Shown here in pieces: positions 39,632 to 48,691 of a stretch of DNA of 64,000 bases. Under the pieces are notes generated by a model. It worked only from the letters and a program-made list of their open reading frames with translations, was not told where the DNA came from and did not search any database. Numbering within the stretch: position 1 is the stretch's first letter; every line of letters starts with the position of its first letter. This DNA comes from Shewanella donghaensis (GTDB lineage: Bacteria > Pseudomonadota > Gammaproteobacteria > Enterobacterales > Shewanellaceae): NCBI RefSeq assembly GCF_007567505.1, contig NZ_CP041783.1:2542001-2606000 (forward strand). Reading direction: 5' to 3'. The position numbers and the translations under genes were made by a program.

Positions 39632-40165
39632 TTAATGACCCATGTCTTTACTGTGTGACATAACTTCAGTGTGCGACACACTTTCACCTAAAATTTCGAG
39701 AGTAACTTCATCATAAGCCAATACTGCACCACCAAACTCTTTGGCAAAATGTTGCGCGGCGTCTACGCTACTAAACGAGCCAACGGATGGTCCCATAACC
39801 CCTTTACGGCTAGAGCCATATACATACCAAGCCTTTGTGCCATCAATAAAACTATCGTCTTCCGGCATTTCCCATGATGTTTTTGCCATATCATGAACAA
39901 AAACTTGGCTGACTTGACGTTGATTTTCTGGCTGTAAAACAAAATTAAACATATCTCTGGTTGAACAAAACTTTGGAATTGCATCACTATTTTTTAAAAA
40001 TAGTTCACCTTTAGGCCCTGGATATTTCTTGATCATCATGCCGCACATATGACAACGGTCATGATCATGAATCGCTTGAGAGTCGTGTATTGCGAGTTCT
40101 TCATTTTGCGGGCTACAAGCAAATAACATCGGTATTAATAGCAATATAAAAGCAATTTTTTTCAT
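39632..40165 (-). CDS. nosL: NosL-like copper chaperone lipoprotein
   Basis: NosL is a lipid-anchored periplasmic Cu(I)-binding chaperone. From the ATG at 40165 it has 177 residues with a lipobox IPMLFAC (Cys about residue 17), the family metal motif DRCHMCGMMI, and the following VHDMAKTSWEM and AWYVYGS segments. The C-terminus ends in a His/Met-rich stretch (HTEVMSHSKDMGH) that could also bind Cu(I). NosL-like proteins accompany octaheme sulfite reductase clusters, consistent with copper delivery to the SirA active site. It lies between sirD and the NosD-like gene. Confidence 0.92.
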   Translation of the reverse strand: MKKIAFILLLIPMLFACSPQNEELAIHDSQAIHDHDRCHMCGMMIKKYPGPKGELFLKNSDAIPKFCSTRDMFNFVLQPENQRQVSQVFVHDMAKTSWEMPEDDSFIDGTKAWYVYGSSRKGVMGPSVGSFSSVDAAQHFAKEFGGAVLAYDEVTLEILGESVSHTEVMSHSKDMGH

Positions 40166-40257
40166 ATAATCCAAACCTAACTGAATTGATTATTTTAAAA
40201 AGAGCCACCCTTCAAGACAAAGGGAAGTCAACAAGCGAAAGGCAGCTCTAAAACTCG

Positions 40258-41205
40258 TTAAATAGCGTAAGTTTGTCCCGCATAAAGGATAAACAAACGC
40301 AGGCACATCATGCCGCTAATGACACATACACCCGATAAATAAAACGCTTTTGCAGAATGGCTAAATGTTTTTCCTGTGAAAAAGTTAACTAAGATTGGCC
40401 CTAAGAAACCAACACCGACAACTCCAACCCAAAACAAATTAGCCCAAACACCACTTGTGAACGCAGCAAAGGCAGATTGTGCACCTTCATTACCTGTGGC
40501 AAGTGACATAGCAATCATCACAATAAATAGAATTTCAGCAATCATAATCGGCCATTCAGCACCATGTAATAGCTTTAGTTCACTACTGTGTATATCTTCT
40601 TTAAACACTAACACCGACACCATTTTTGATGCTGCAGCGCCTGCAGATACACCCGATGCGATAAATAAAGCAGGTAAAACTGCTGTATTAATCAATGGAA
40701 AACGAATTAGTGCTGAAATTAAGAAACCTGTGTAAGCACAAACCGACACCGCTAGAATCAAGGTTAGTATCTCTAGTGGACGACGAATTGGTTTCAGCAA
40801 TTTGATCACTGGTAATAATATGCTTAACGCTGGAATCGCTTTAATTTCATCTTCAAAGGCATATAAACACAACACGGCAGTTAATGGGATATAAGCACAG
40901 AGTGCGATAACCCCAAGAGACATCACAGACGTGAAGTTGTAGAACACCAAAATACGCCAGAAAAACAGAGGATTAGTTAAGTCTAAAACCAAACACAACA
41001 TACCTAAGCTAATCGTAACGAACGAAATTAGTGCGGCAGCTTTGTATAACGGCGTGTTAGCTGTTTGGCCTTTAAAAAACCGAATAGCTAACGCAACCAC
41101 TAACGCACCACCTGAAATTCCTGCTAAAAACAGGTACACCGCGATAGGCCATGGCCACGCTACCCCTTCAGATAGCCCCATGGTGAATTCCATTGAACCG
41201 TCCAT
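40258..41205 (-). CDS. sirD: SirD, NrfD-like membrane quinol dehydrogenase subunit
   Basis: SirD is the multi-helix membrane partner that oxidises menaquinol and passes electrons through SirC to SirA. From the ATG at 41205, preceded by GGGGGT, it has 315 residues and eight or nine hydrophobic helices of the NrfD/PsrC family. Visible segments are GVAWPWPIAVYLFLAGISGGALVVALAIRF, LDLTNPLFFWRILVFYNF and NFFTGKTFSHSAKAFYL. It begins one nucleotide after the sirC stop, implying coupled translation. The frame is open further upstream, inside sirC, but that start has no support. Confidence 0.92.
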   Translation of the reverse strand: MDGSMEFTMGLSEGVAWPWPIAVYLFLAGISGGALVVALAIRFFKGQTANTPLYKAAALISFVTISLGMLCLVLDLTNPLFFWRILVFYNFTSVMSLGVIALCAYIPLTAVLCLYAFEDEIKAIPALSILLPVIKLLKPIRRPLEILTLILAVSVCAYTGFLISALIRFPLINTAVLPALFIASGVSAGAAASKMVSVLVFKEDIHSSELKLLHGAEWPIMIAEILFIVMIAMSLATGNEGAQSAFAAFTSGVWANLFWVGVVGVGFLGPILVNFFTGKTFSHSAKAFYLSGVCVISGMMCLRLFILYAGQTYAI

Positions 41206-41206
41206 C

Positions 41207-41914
41207 TTATACCCCCAATTTAACGACTGGTATGTAACGTAAGCTCGGTTCAGTACCAAACTGAGGTTTCATACGAACTGAGTCTTTGACAGCCAATAAT
41301 TTATTCACATATGAGTTTGGATCGTTACTATCACCAAAAACTAATGCGTCATATTTACATTGCTGCACACATGCAGGTAACTCGCCTTTTGCTAATTTGC
41401 TGGTTAAACAAAAATCACAGTTGTCAGCGACATCAGTATTTTCATTTATGAAACGCGCGTTATAAGGACAGGCACCAATACAGTATTTACAACCGGCACA
41501 TTTACTGTCGTCCATGGTCACAATCCCAGTTTCAGGATCTTTATGTGCAGCCCCTGTTGGGCATACAGTGACACACGGTGCATTTTTACATTGCTGACAT
41601 GAAACTCGAACGAACTTACGTTCACAGTTACACTCTTCTTTACCGCAATGTGGGCAAGCTTGACCTTCTACGCCGCCCGATTGATGTTCCATCAAACATT
41701 TAGACACGCCTTCAGGTAAGTTATTTGCAGCATTACAAGCCTGCTTACACTCGCCACAGCCAGTACATTTGTTTTGATCAAACACCATGACATAATGAGG
41801 TTTATTGGCATTATTACTGTCTTCTTTAACTGAGGTACACCCCATAGGGCCCATAATTAAAGAAGCAGCTCCAATGCCTTTTAGAAACCTCCGTCTCTCT
41901 ATATTTTCACTCAC
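41207..41914 (-). CDS. sirC: SirC, Tat-exported 4Fe-4S ferredoxin of the sulfite reductase
   Basis: SirC is a periplasmic NrfC-like iron-sulfur protein linking SirD to SirA. The 235 residues start with a twin-arginine signal (RRRFLKGIGAASLIMG) and carry four Cys clusters for 4Fe-4S centres: CTGCGECKQAC, CQQCKNAPCVTVCPTGA, CAGCKYCIGACPYNA and CDFCLTS with CVQQC. Between the first and second lies an extra segment, CPHCGKEECNC, not part of the standard four-cluster pattern. GGGAGG stands 5 nt before a GTG start at 41914. The signal also contains a Cys (PMGCTS) reminiscent of a lipobox. Confidence 0.93.
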   Translation of the reverse strand: MSENIERRRFLKGIGAASLIMGPMGCTSVKEDSNNANKPHYVMVFDQNKCTGCGECKQACNAANNLPEGVSKCLMEHQSGGVEGQACPHCGKEECNCERKFVRVSCQQCKNAPCVTVCPTGAAHKDPETGIVTMDDSKCAGCKYCIGACPYNARFINENTDVADNCDFCLTSKLAKGELPACVQQCKYDALVFGDSNDPNSYVNKLLAVKDSVRMKPQFGTEPSLRYIPVVKLGV

Positions 41915-41983
41915 AACATCCTCCCGATATCAGCATTAGCTGACTGGTATTCATTGGTTCAGCTGTAAATTCAAATGACGAAA

Positions 41984-42724
41984 TTAACGATTTATTTCAT
42001 CCAATTGAAATTCGGCTTTTATAATTGCATTAGTAATTGATTGTCGATTAAAAGGTTGAGATTGGTTTGTCAGTAAAGCCCGCCAATGTCCGATAGCTAT
42101 TGCAAACTCACCCTTTAGATAAGCATCTGTTGCAAGTAGCATCCGGGTATGAAGCTCATCACTTTGGATAGACAAAGCAGTATCAATCACTTGCTTTGTT
42201 TCTGATCCAAATGTTCGAGCATCACGGTAATACATTGATGTTGCTTTCATCCCTAAAAGCTCAGCGTCGTTGCCAACGAGTGAAATAAGCTGGGTTAGTG
42301 TGTCAACGGAGTCAGCATATAAACCGCCTTCTGCATACGACTGTGCTAACGCCATTAGCGCCATTTCATCTTGTGGTTGTTGCTCTACTTGCATCCGCCC
42401 TTTAGTGATGTCGGCAGCGACAAGATAATCCACATTGCTATCAACTTTACCCTGGTCCCAACCTTGAAAGTGTCCTCCACTGGCATAAATAGATATTGAA
42501 AAGATCAACACGATGACTGACATCCCAACAGGATAACTAGCGCTTGCAAGACCATTGAATTCATCAGATTCAATATTTACTGTCTTGCTAACATCTTTAG
42601 TCACGGTGTTATTAGTTTTCACCACAGTACTGCTCAAATTACGGTTATATGCATTGTGGTGAAGCCAGAAGAGTCCGATAAATATACTCAGACATATTGC
42701 GATACCCAAGGCCAGAATATTCAT
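41984..42724 (-). CDS. CcmI/NrfG-like TPR protein for cytochrome c maturation
   Basis: The 246 residues have two transmembrane helices (about 2-20 and 66-82) flanking a cytoplasmic loop, then a periplasmic TPR domain (about 105-246: EMALMALAQSYAEGGLYADS, AELLGMKATSMYYRDA and ARMLLATDAYLKGEFAIAIGHWR-like repeats). This is the CcmI/CycH layout. CcmI/NrfG proteins hold apocytochrome tails for the CcmF-CcmH heme lyase. Its place between the prolyl isomerase and sirC suggests a SirA-dedicated apocytochrome chaperone, completing the set formed by CcmF, CcmH-like and CcmG-like proteins in the divergent operon. Confidence 0.82.
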   Translation of the reverse strand: MNILALGIAICLSIFIGLFWLHHNAYNRNLSSTVVKTNNTVTKDVSKTVNIESDEFNGLASASYPVGMSVIVLIFSISIYASGGHFQGWDQGKVDSNVDYLVAADITKGRMQVEQQPQDEMALMALAQSYAEGGLYADSVDTLTQLISLVGNDAELLGMKATSMYYRDARTFGSETKQVIDTALSIQSDELHTRMLLATDAYLKGEFAIAIGHWRALLTNQSQPFNRQSITNAIIKAEFQLDEINR

Positions 42725-42768
42725 AAGTGTCTCTTCTTTAAAATGCTAAAAGTTGTTTCGTTAAGCTG

Positions 42769-43554
42769 TTACTGATCAGTCATCGTATGGTTCATCATGC
42801 CGTCCATACCCATGCCACTTAGGCCCATTCCTTTGGCGTTATCACTAGGTTTTTCTGATTTAATGAGCTCGACTTCAAACACCAAAGCTGTTTCACCAGG
42901 AATATTACCAGCGCCATCAACACCGTATGCAAGCTCTGATGGAATAGTGAATCGGTAAGTTGACCCTGCAGGCATAAGGCGTAAACCTTCTTCCCAACCG
43001 TCAATGGCGGTTAGCAAAGCAAAGCGAACTGGATCGGTTGTTTCTTCAAATACGGTGCCGTCAATGAGTGAGCCTTTGTACTTCACTGTCACCACATCTT
43101 CAGCGGCAGGCTTTACGCCTTCTCCTAGTGTTAATACTTCATACTGCAAGCCAGACTCAGTGACGGTAACACCTGATTTACTTTTGTTTTGCGCTAGATA
43201 TTCTTCACTGGCTTCACGGCTTGCTGCGGCCATTTTTTCTAATTTTTGCGTATTCAGTAAATTCAGCAACTCACTGCGCTCATTCAAGTAGGTTAAGACT
43301 TCTTCATCAGTCATTTTTTGCTGATTTTTTAACGCATCAATCACACCATCAATAACATCTTGAACGTCAATTTTTGCGCCCAATTCAGTTTGACTATAAA
43401 TTTGACTTGATAAGTAATTCCCCACTGAAGCGCCCATGCTATAAGACTGTTTTTCCACATCATTATTTAAACCGTTACCAGCCATACTGCTTGCTGAAAA
43501 AACCAATGAGATACAGGTCGCAATGGTTAGGGCACTTTTGTTAAATTTTTTCAT
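42769..43554 (-). CDS. FKBP-type peptidyl-prolyl isomerase with Met-rich C-terminus
   Basis: The 261-residue protein has a signal peptide (ending SASSMAG, about residue 26), an N-terminal dimerisation domain like FkpA/Mip (about 27-125, QSYSMGASVGNYLSSQI), and an FKBP catalytic domain (about 140-235: GVTVTESGLQYEVLTLGEG, VKYKGSLIDGTVFEET and PGETALVFEVELI). The last 20 residues form GMGLSGMGMDGMMNHTM, rich in Met with one His, a possible Cu(I)-binding tail. A prolyl isomerase is also encoded in the Wolinella mcc sulfite reductase locus. It likely helps fold SirA; the copper role of the tail is inference. Confidence 0.9.
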   Translation of the reverse strand: MKKFNKSALTIATCISLVFSASSMAGNGLNNDVEKQSYSMGASVGNYLSSQIYSQTELGAKIDVQDVIDGVIDALKNQQKMTDEEVLTYLNERSELLNLLNTQKLEKMAAASREASEEYLAQNKSKSGVTVTESGLQYEVLTLGEGVKPAAEDVVTVKYKGSLIDGTVFEETTDPVRFALLTAIDGWEEGLRLMPAGSTYRFTIPSELAYGVDGAGNIPGETALVFEVELIKSEKPSDNAKGMGLSGMGMDGMMNHTMTDQ

Positions 43555-43624
43555 AATGAAATCTCACATTGTTAAGTTGTTAACTATCAGAAATTTACCA
43601 ATAGTTATTATCTAAAATAAAAGG

Positions 43625-44056
43625 TTACGGTTTCTCTGTTGGTCTACCTGATAGGCGCCATCCATAGATGCCATCACTCATATGTCTTACTCCGGTGTAA
43701 CCGATTTTTACGGTTTCTCGAGCTGCCATTGCGCTTGAAGTACATAAGGTGTTTGCACAGTAGAAAACCATTACGGCGTCCTTATTTTTTGGAAGTAACT
43801 CTTTCCAATTCTTAACGTTGAAATACACGGCGCCAGGGATATATCCTTCAGCCCAAAGTTCCATCGTGTTCACATCAAAAAAATAAACACCCTCTTTGCC
43901 TACTAACGACTCAGCTTCACGCATTGAAATCGGGTTAAGCTGAACGTCATACACTGGAGCAAGAGTTAAATCTCCGCCGCCGCCAGCAAGTACTGGGGTG
44001 TTGATTACGACTAACAACGACACTGAAATCAGGATAATGCTAAGTAGTTTTTTCAT
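43625..44056 (-). CDS. Secreted rhodanese-like protein of the sulfite reductase cluster
   Basis: From the ATG at 44056, with AGAGAG upstream, the protein has 143 residues. A signal peptide (ending NTPVLAGGGG) leads to a single rhodanese domain with EAESLVGKEGVYFFDVN, YIPGAVYFNV and the active-site loop VFYCANTLCTSSAMAAR. The loop has two Cys five residues apart, a variant seen in several periplasmic rhodanese-like proteins; the first is in the catalytic position. It is the second gene of the minus-strand operon, directly after sirA. Handling of a sulfur intermediate or of cysteine thiols is plausible; the substrate is unknown. Confidence 0.87.
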   Translation of the reverse strand: MKKLLSIILISVSLLVVINTPVLAGGGGDLTLAPVYDVQLNPISMREAESLVGKEGVYFFDVNTMELWAEGYIPGAVYFNVKNWKELLPKNKDAVMVFYCANTLCTSSAMAARETVKIGYTGVRHMSDGIYGWRLSGRPTEKP

Positions 44057-44142
44057 TACATTCTCTCTAAATATCTCGGCACCACATCGATGCCGAGTTA
44101 TCGTCAAATGACCTCCCGCATCAGCGAGAAGCCATTATTGGT

Positions 44143-46167
44143 TTACAGACTATTTTTGTTAATAATTGCTTGAGCTTGCGTAACGTAAGTTAATGCAGCA
44201 TCGATGCGTTTTTGGCTATAACGCGCACCATGTGCACCCCAAGAACCATCTTTCTTAAGTAACTTAACCGCATCTTGAGCTTTATCAGCAAGTAGCAATA
44301 CTTGTGATTTGTCTTCAACTGATAACTTAGTCACTTCTAGCAGTTGGTCGATACCTTCAAGCGCTACGACAACTTTGCCGTAAGTCTCTTTAATAGGTGT
44401 CTGCCACTTCATGACTTCACCGTAGATCTCTTGTTGATCTTCATAATGTAAGCTTGGGTCTAGTTCAGATTGGAACTGACTATGACAACCTTCGCCATTC
44501 ACTACGTTATCATCAGAGATTGCAGTACGAGCACATGACCACATTAAGTCTAAATAGTTGTTTCCGTTTGTATTTTTAGCAACAGACCAACCTTTAGTAC
44601 TTGAATCACGAGACTTACCTTCTGGTGGGTTAAGTGTCTTTTGAGTCGGGTCGATTTCAATCTTCCACATATGAGACTTACGAACCGCGTCAAAACCAGC
44701 TTGGTCAGGGAACTGCATTGCAGTGAAGTTTTCACAGCTACCCATGTTTGGCATATGACAACTTGTACAACTTTGGTCGCTATGAGTCTTAGTGTTTTCT
44801 ACGATTTCAGCTTGAGCGGCATGACAATCGGTACACTCTTTCTTCATTTTTGGTTTGGTATAACCAGACTTCCAATCGTTGCTTGTTACTTCATGTGGAT
44901 CATGACAAGTTGCACAACGCATGCCTTTTTCATAATGCATAGAAGAGAACATTTGCGAACCTTCAGTACCACATGATGGACATGCAGACTTCATTTTCAC
45001 ACCGAATGCATACTCTATCTTCTCTTTACCTTCATCAGTTTCCGCTAACTCAGGTACAAAGTTGAAACGTTGATGACAACGCTCACAGTTAGAAGGCATT
45101 CCGCCGCCATTACCACCATCTAAATGACCACCAGCGCCATGACACTCTTCACAGGCAATACCTTTAGAAATAGTGTGTTCTTGCAGTTTCTTCGGATCAC
45201 CTAACGCTGCGATGTATTCATCTTTAGATTGGAAATCAAACTTAAAGCTATGACAAACTTCACAGTAAGAACTCGCAGGTTGGAACAACATTTCTTTTTC
45301 GTATTTCGCACCATATGAGCTCATGCCAATTTGGTGAGAACCACTTAAACCAAACGCTTTACCATCGTTAGTTGCAGGAAAATCGGGGATAACTGCGTTA
45401 ATTTTCGCAGCCATTTCAGGGGTTAACCATTCAGCCCAACCACGTGAGAATTGGTTACCACCAGCGACCATTTTACCGGTACCTTCGCTGAGTAAACCGC
45501 CACGGATATGGTAAGTACCACGAACAAGGTAACTATCGATGAAACCATATTTAGTACGAGGCGTACCAACAGTTGCATAGATGGCATCCGGCGTAATACC
45601 GTCAGCTAAGATAGACGTATCTTTAGTGCCATACATTGGCTTTTTAAGATCGTTATCAACTTCTGGATGGTCGCCAGGGAAACGAATTGTCTTCGCATGA
45701 CGAGAGCGGCTCCATGCTTCATATTGGACAGCATGACATTCACCACATTTTTCAGGACCAACAAACTTGTTTGGATAATCAAGAATTGATTTCGCACCTA
45801 AACGATATTGAACCGCACTAGGACGACCTGCTATTTTGCTATATTTAGGACTATTACCTGTATCTAAATATTCTTCACCACGATCACTCACATGGTACTC
45901 ACCAATTAAATTACCTTCTTCATGGTATTTAAATAATGGGTGATTCTGAAAAAGATAATCGAATAATTCTTTTTCTTGAACGATATAATCTTGTAGTGTC
46001 TTCACACCGATAGATTCTTCAGCACCATTAGAAGTTTCCATAACTTTTAATGCGGTGTGACCCATCGCCTTTTCACTTGTTGCCTTTCCGCCTGCACTCA
46101 CAGTACCTACAGCGCCAAGACAAAGCAGCACACTGAGTGCGGCTAGTTTGTATTTACCCTGTTTCAT
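44143..46167 (-). CDS. sirA: SirA/MccA, octaheme dissimilatory sulfite reductase
   Basis: SirA reduces sulfite to sulfide in the periplasm during anaerobic respiration. From the ATG at 46167, with TAGGAGTGG just upstream, it has 674 residues and a signal peptide ending GTVSAGG. Seven CXXCH motifs are present (CGECH, CEVCH, CEECH, CERCH, CATCH, CTDCH, CTSCH). The eighth heme site is CX15CH, at 44482-44535, the hallmark of MccA/SirA. Non-heme cysteines occur at CPSC (396-399) and GSC (478), candidates for the Cu(I) ligands known at the active site of Wolinella MccA. The operon continues with a rhodanese, a prolyl isomerase, SirCD and NosLDFY-like genes. Confidence 0.95.
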   Translation of the reverse strand: MKQGKYKLAALSVLLCLGAVGTVSAGGKATSEKAMGHTALKVMETSNGAEESIGVKTLQDYIVQEKELFDYLFQNHPLFKYHEEGNLIGEYHVSDRGEEYLDTGNSPKYSKIAGRPSAVQYRLGAKSILDYPNKFVGPEKCGECHAVQYEAWSRSRHAKTIRFPGDHPEVDNDLKKPMYGTKDTSILADGITPDAIYATVGTPRTKYGFIDSYLVRGTYHIRGGLLSEGTGKMVAGGNQFSRGWAEWLTPEMAAKINAVIPDFPATNDGKAFGLSGSHQIGMSSYGAKYEKEMLFQPASSYCEVCHSFKFDFQSKDEYIAALGDPKKLQEHTISKGIACEECHGAGGHLDGGNGGGMPSNCERCHQRFNFVPELAETDEGKEKIEYAFGVKMKSACPSCGTEGSQMFSSMHYEKGMRCATCHDPHEVTSNDWKSGYTKPKMKKECTDCHAAQAEIVENTKTHSDQSCTSCHMPNMGSCENFTAMQFPDQAGFDAVRKSHMWKIEIDPTQKTLNPPEGKSRDSSTKGWSVAKNTNGNNYLDLMWSCARTAISDDNVVNGEGCHSQFQSELDPSLHYEDQQEIYGEVMKWQTPIKETYGKVVVALEGIDQLLEVTKLSVEDKSQVLLLADKAQDAVKLLKKDGSWGAHGARYSQKRIDAALTYVTQAQAIINKNSL

Positions 46168-46696
46168 TGTCCCACTCCTAATCATCATTACTCTATTTTT
46201 ATTCACCAAACCTGGCAGTTCAGAAAACAATATAATTAATTTGAGCAAGGGCCATTTTAAGGATAAAAACCGGACTAACCATGCGTCAGATCACACTGTA
46301 AAACGACTCAGAGATAACAAAAGATAAAACAAACCTAATGCACTAAATACAATGACTTACGAATTTTTTTAGATTATTTTTTATATAAAAACAAGATTTT
46401 TTTAGATATAAAAAAGTTTAAAAAATATTTACGAATATAAAATATTAACGGCTTTGAGTTATTGCCATAATAACAAGATCAACCTCACAGAAAGTAATGA
46501 CTAACAAAGATAATATTTTCTCAAGTATATTAGTGACGATTTTTAATATCACTTACCTTCTTATAAAGAAGATTAATTTAATAAATTATTTAAATAATAA
46601 AAGTCAGTCTTAATTAAATATCAATATAAAAATTTCATTTAAAAATAATTATTGCTAGAAACTAAATTCATAATAATTTCATTAGGTATAGATAAG
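46168..46696. other. AT-rich divergent promoter region between sirA and ccmF
   Basis: About 530 nt separate the divergent sirA and ccmF start codons and contain no supported gene. The middle (about 46370-46640) is very AT-rich, with repeated poly-A and poly-T tracts such as ATTTTTTTAGAT and AGATTTTTTTAGATAT, typical of bent promoter DNA. A weak half-site TCACA occurs near 46300, but no full CRP or FNR palindrome could be made out. Both arms of the module are presumably controlled from here. Confidence 0.6.
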
Positions 46697-48691
46697 ATGA
46701 TTCCAGAAATTGGACATTTACTCATAATAATAGCTACCAGCTTGTCTTTATTGCTGGCCACGGTTCCATTATTAGGACTATATAAAGGCAATCGCTATTT
46801 AATCAGCTATTACCGCCCATTAAGTAATATGATGGTATTAGCCTTTATTGCTGCTATGACTTGTTTAGCACTCAGTTTTATATTTAATGATTTCTCTGTT
46901 GCTTATGTGGCGAATCATTCAAATACCCAGCTTGCTATCTTCTACAAGATTGCTGCAGTATGGGGAAGCCATGAAGGCTCGATGCTTTTTTGGGTCAGTG
47001 CGATTGCTCTATGGACTGCATTAATTGCCAACAAAAACACTGAAGACAATGAAGCTTTTTTTGTGCGTACCGTATCGGTGTTAGCTATCGTTATTTTTGG
47101 GTTCAGTTTATTCATCATTTTCACCTCAAACCCTTTTGTTAGACTATTACCTAACTTCCCAATAGAAGGTCGAGATTTAAACCCGATTTTACAAAATATC
47201 GGTTTAATCATTCACCCGCCGCTATTGTTCTTAGGCTACGTGGGGTTAACGGTTTGCTTTGCTGCTTCAGTGTCTGCATTACTGGGAAAGCAGTTCACTC
47301 AAACACAAGCGCAATATATGCGTCCGTGGGCCATCATGACGTGGGTATTCTTAACCGGCGGCAATGCATTTGGTTCTTGGTGGGCATATAACGAACTAGG
47401 CTGGGGTGGTTGGTGGTTTTGGGACCCGGTAGAAAATGCTTCATTCATTCCATGGCTAGTTGCTACTGCATTAGTTCACTCTGTGACAATGACTCAGCGT
47501 TTAGGACAATGTAAGAAATTCACCCTATTCTTAGCGATTCTTGCTTTTTCACTTAGCCTACTCGGTACCTTCATTGTGCGTTCAGGCGTGGTGCAGTCAG
47601 TCCATGCTTTTGCTGCTGACCCAACTCGCGGCATGTCGATTCTTTTCCTACTGGTAGTGTTAGCAGGTGGTGCCTTAACCCTGTTTGCCACCCGAATTTC
47701 TTATATCACTGCAGTTGACAGATTCAGTCCTTTTTCAAAAAACACCCTCATATTACTGGGTAACTTATTGTTGGTTGTTGCCGCGTTATCTGTGCTGTTA
47801 GGTAGCTATTACCCTATTATTTACAAAGTTATCACCAGCAGTACGATTTCAGTCGGAGCCCCCTATTTCAACAGTATTTTTGTGCCGATTATTTTTATGC
47901 TGAGCTTCTTGATGGGCTTAGCCCCGCTCATTCAATGGCAACAAGAAAGGCTATCTAGCTTAGAAACCCCAATGGTACTGCTACTCGTCAGTGTTGGCAT
48001 CGTCATGTTAATTTGCCTCAACACCGCTTATGCAAATGCGTGGTTGTTCTTTGGCCTACTCGCAACCACATGGATTACTGCAAGCACTGGACTCGCGATA
48101 TATCAACACCTTAGCTCCACAAGTAAAAACAGCAATAATCATAATCAATCTCGCCGTTTCTATGGCATGTGTCTAGCTCACTTTGGTGTGGCAATATCCA
48201 TTCTTGCTGGTACTGTGGTCTCTCAGTTTGAACAAGAAGAAGTCCTCAGTATGGGACCAGGACAAGGCCGAGAGTTAGCTGGATACATTTTTGTGTTTGA
48301 GCAAACCCAACCAGTATCAACAAATAGTTTTGATGCCTTACAAGCCAATATCCGCATTATGGATTTAGACGAAAATACCGTGGGCTATGTATACCCGCAG
48401 CGTCAAACCTTTAAAACCAATGGTATGCAAGCTTCTGCTGCAGGCGTTTACTCTACGCCATTTCAAGACTTATACATTTCAATGGGCACCAAGCTAAATG
48501 AGACTGAATATTTAATTCGGATAAGTTACAAGCCAATGGTGAGCTGGCTTTGGATTGGGGCATTATTCATGATGATTGGCGGTATTTTTATCGTATTAGT
48601 AAGCCGTAAAACTCAAGTCCAGATTCAAACACAAACTGCCAAGCCATTATCAACACTCGAATCATCAATGCTAAAGGAGCTAGTCTCATGA
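46697..48691 (+). CDS. ccmF: CcmF-like cytochrome c heme lyase dedicated to SirA
   Basis: CcmF is the membrane heme lyase subunit that reduces and attaches heme to apocytochrome c. From the ATG at 46697 it has 664 residues, the family size, with about 15 hydrophobic helices. The WWD domain is intact (GWGGWWFWDPVENASFIPW), and the heme-ligand His residues are present (SHEGSMLFWV, IIHPPLLFLGY, TALVHSVTM). It opens the plus-strand arm divergent from sirA and overlaps the next gene by 4 nt. Such a cluster-linked CcmF paralogue probably serves the CX15CH heme of SirA; this is inference from context. Confidence 0.93.
   Translation: MIPEIGHLLIIIATSLSLLLATVPLLGLYKGNRYLISYYRPLSNMMVLAFIAAMTCLALSFIFNDFSVAYVANHSNTQLAIFYKIAAVWGSHEGSMLFWVSAIALWTALIANKNTEDNEAFFVRTVSVLAIVIFGFSLFIIFTSNPFVRLLPNFPIEGRDLNPILQNIGLIIHPPLLFLGYVGLTVCFAASVSALLGKQFTQTQAQYMRPWAIMTWVFLTGGNAFGSWWAYNELGWGGWWFWDPVENASFIPWLVATALVHSVTMTQRLGQCKKFTLFLAILAFSLSLLGTFIVRSGVVQSVHAFAADPTRGMSILFLLVVLAGGALTLFATRISYITAVDRFSPFSKNTLILLGNLLLVVAALSVLLGSYYPIIYKVITSSTISVGAPYFNSIFVPIIFMLSFLMGLAPLIQWQQERLSSLETPMVLLLVSVGIVMLICLNTAYANAWLFFGLLATTWITASTGLAIYQHLSSTSKNSNNHNQSRRFYGMCLAHFGVAISILAGTVVSQFEQEEVLSMGPGQGRELAGYIFVFEQTQPVSTNSFDALQANIRIMDLDENTVGYVYPQRQTFKTNGMQASAAGVYSTPFQDLYISMGTKLNETEYLIRISYKPMVSWLWIGALFMMIGGIFIVLVSRKTQVQIQTQTAKPLSTLESSMLKELVS

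Noticed and set aside
36534..40174. A nitrous oxide reductase (nos) cluster
   Set aside because: NosL, NosD, NosF and NosY homologues are present, but NosZ and NosR are absent, and the genes share an operon with sirA-sirD. The set is read as part of the sulfite module.
46290..46315. A CRP site ahead of sirA
   Set aside because: Only one half-site (TCACA) is recognisable; the opposite half at the required six-base spacing does not match TGTGA.
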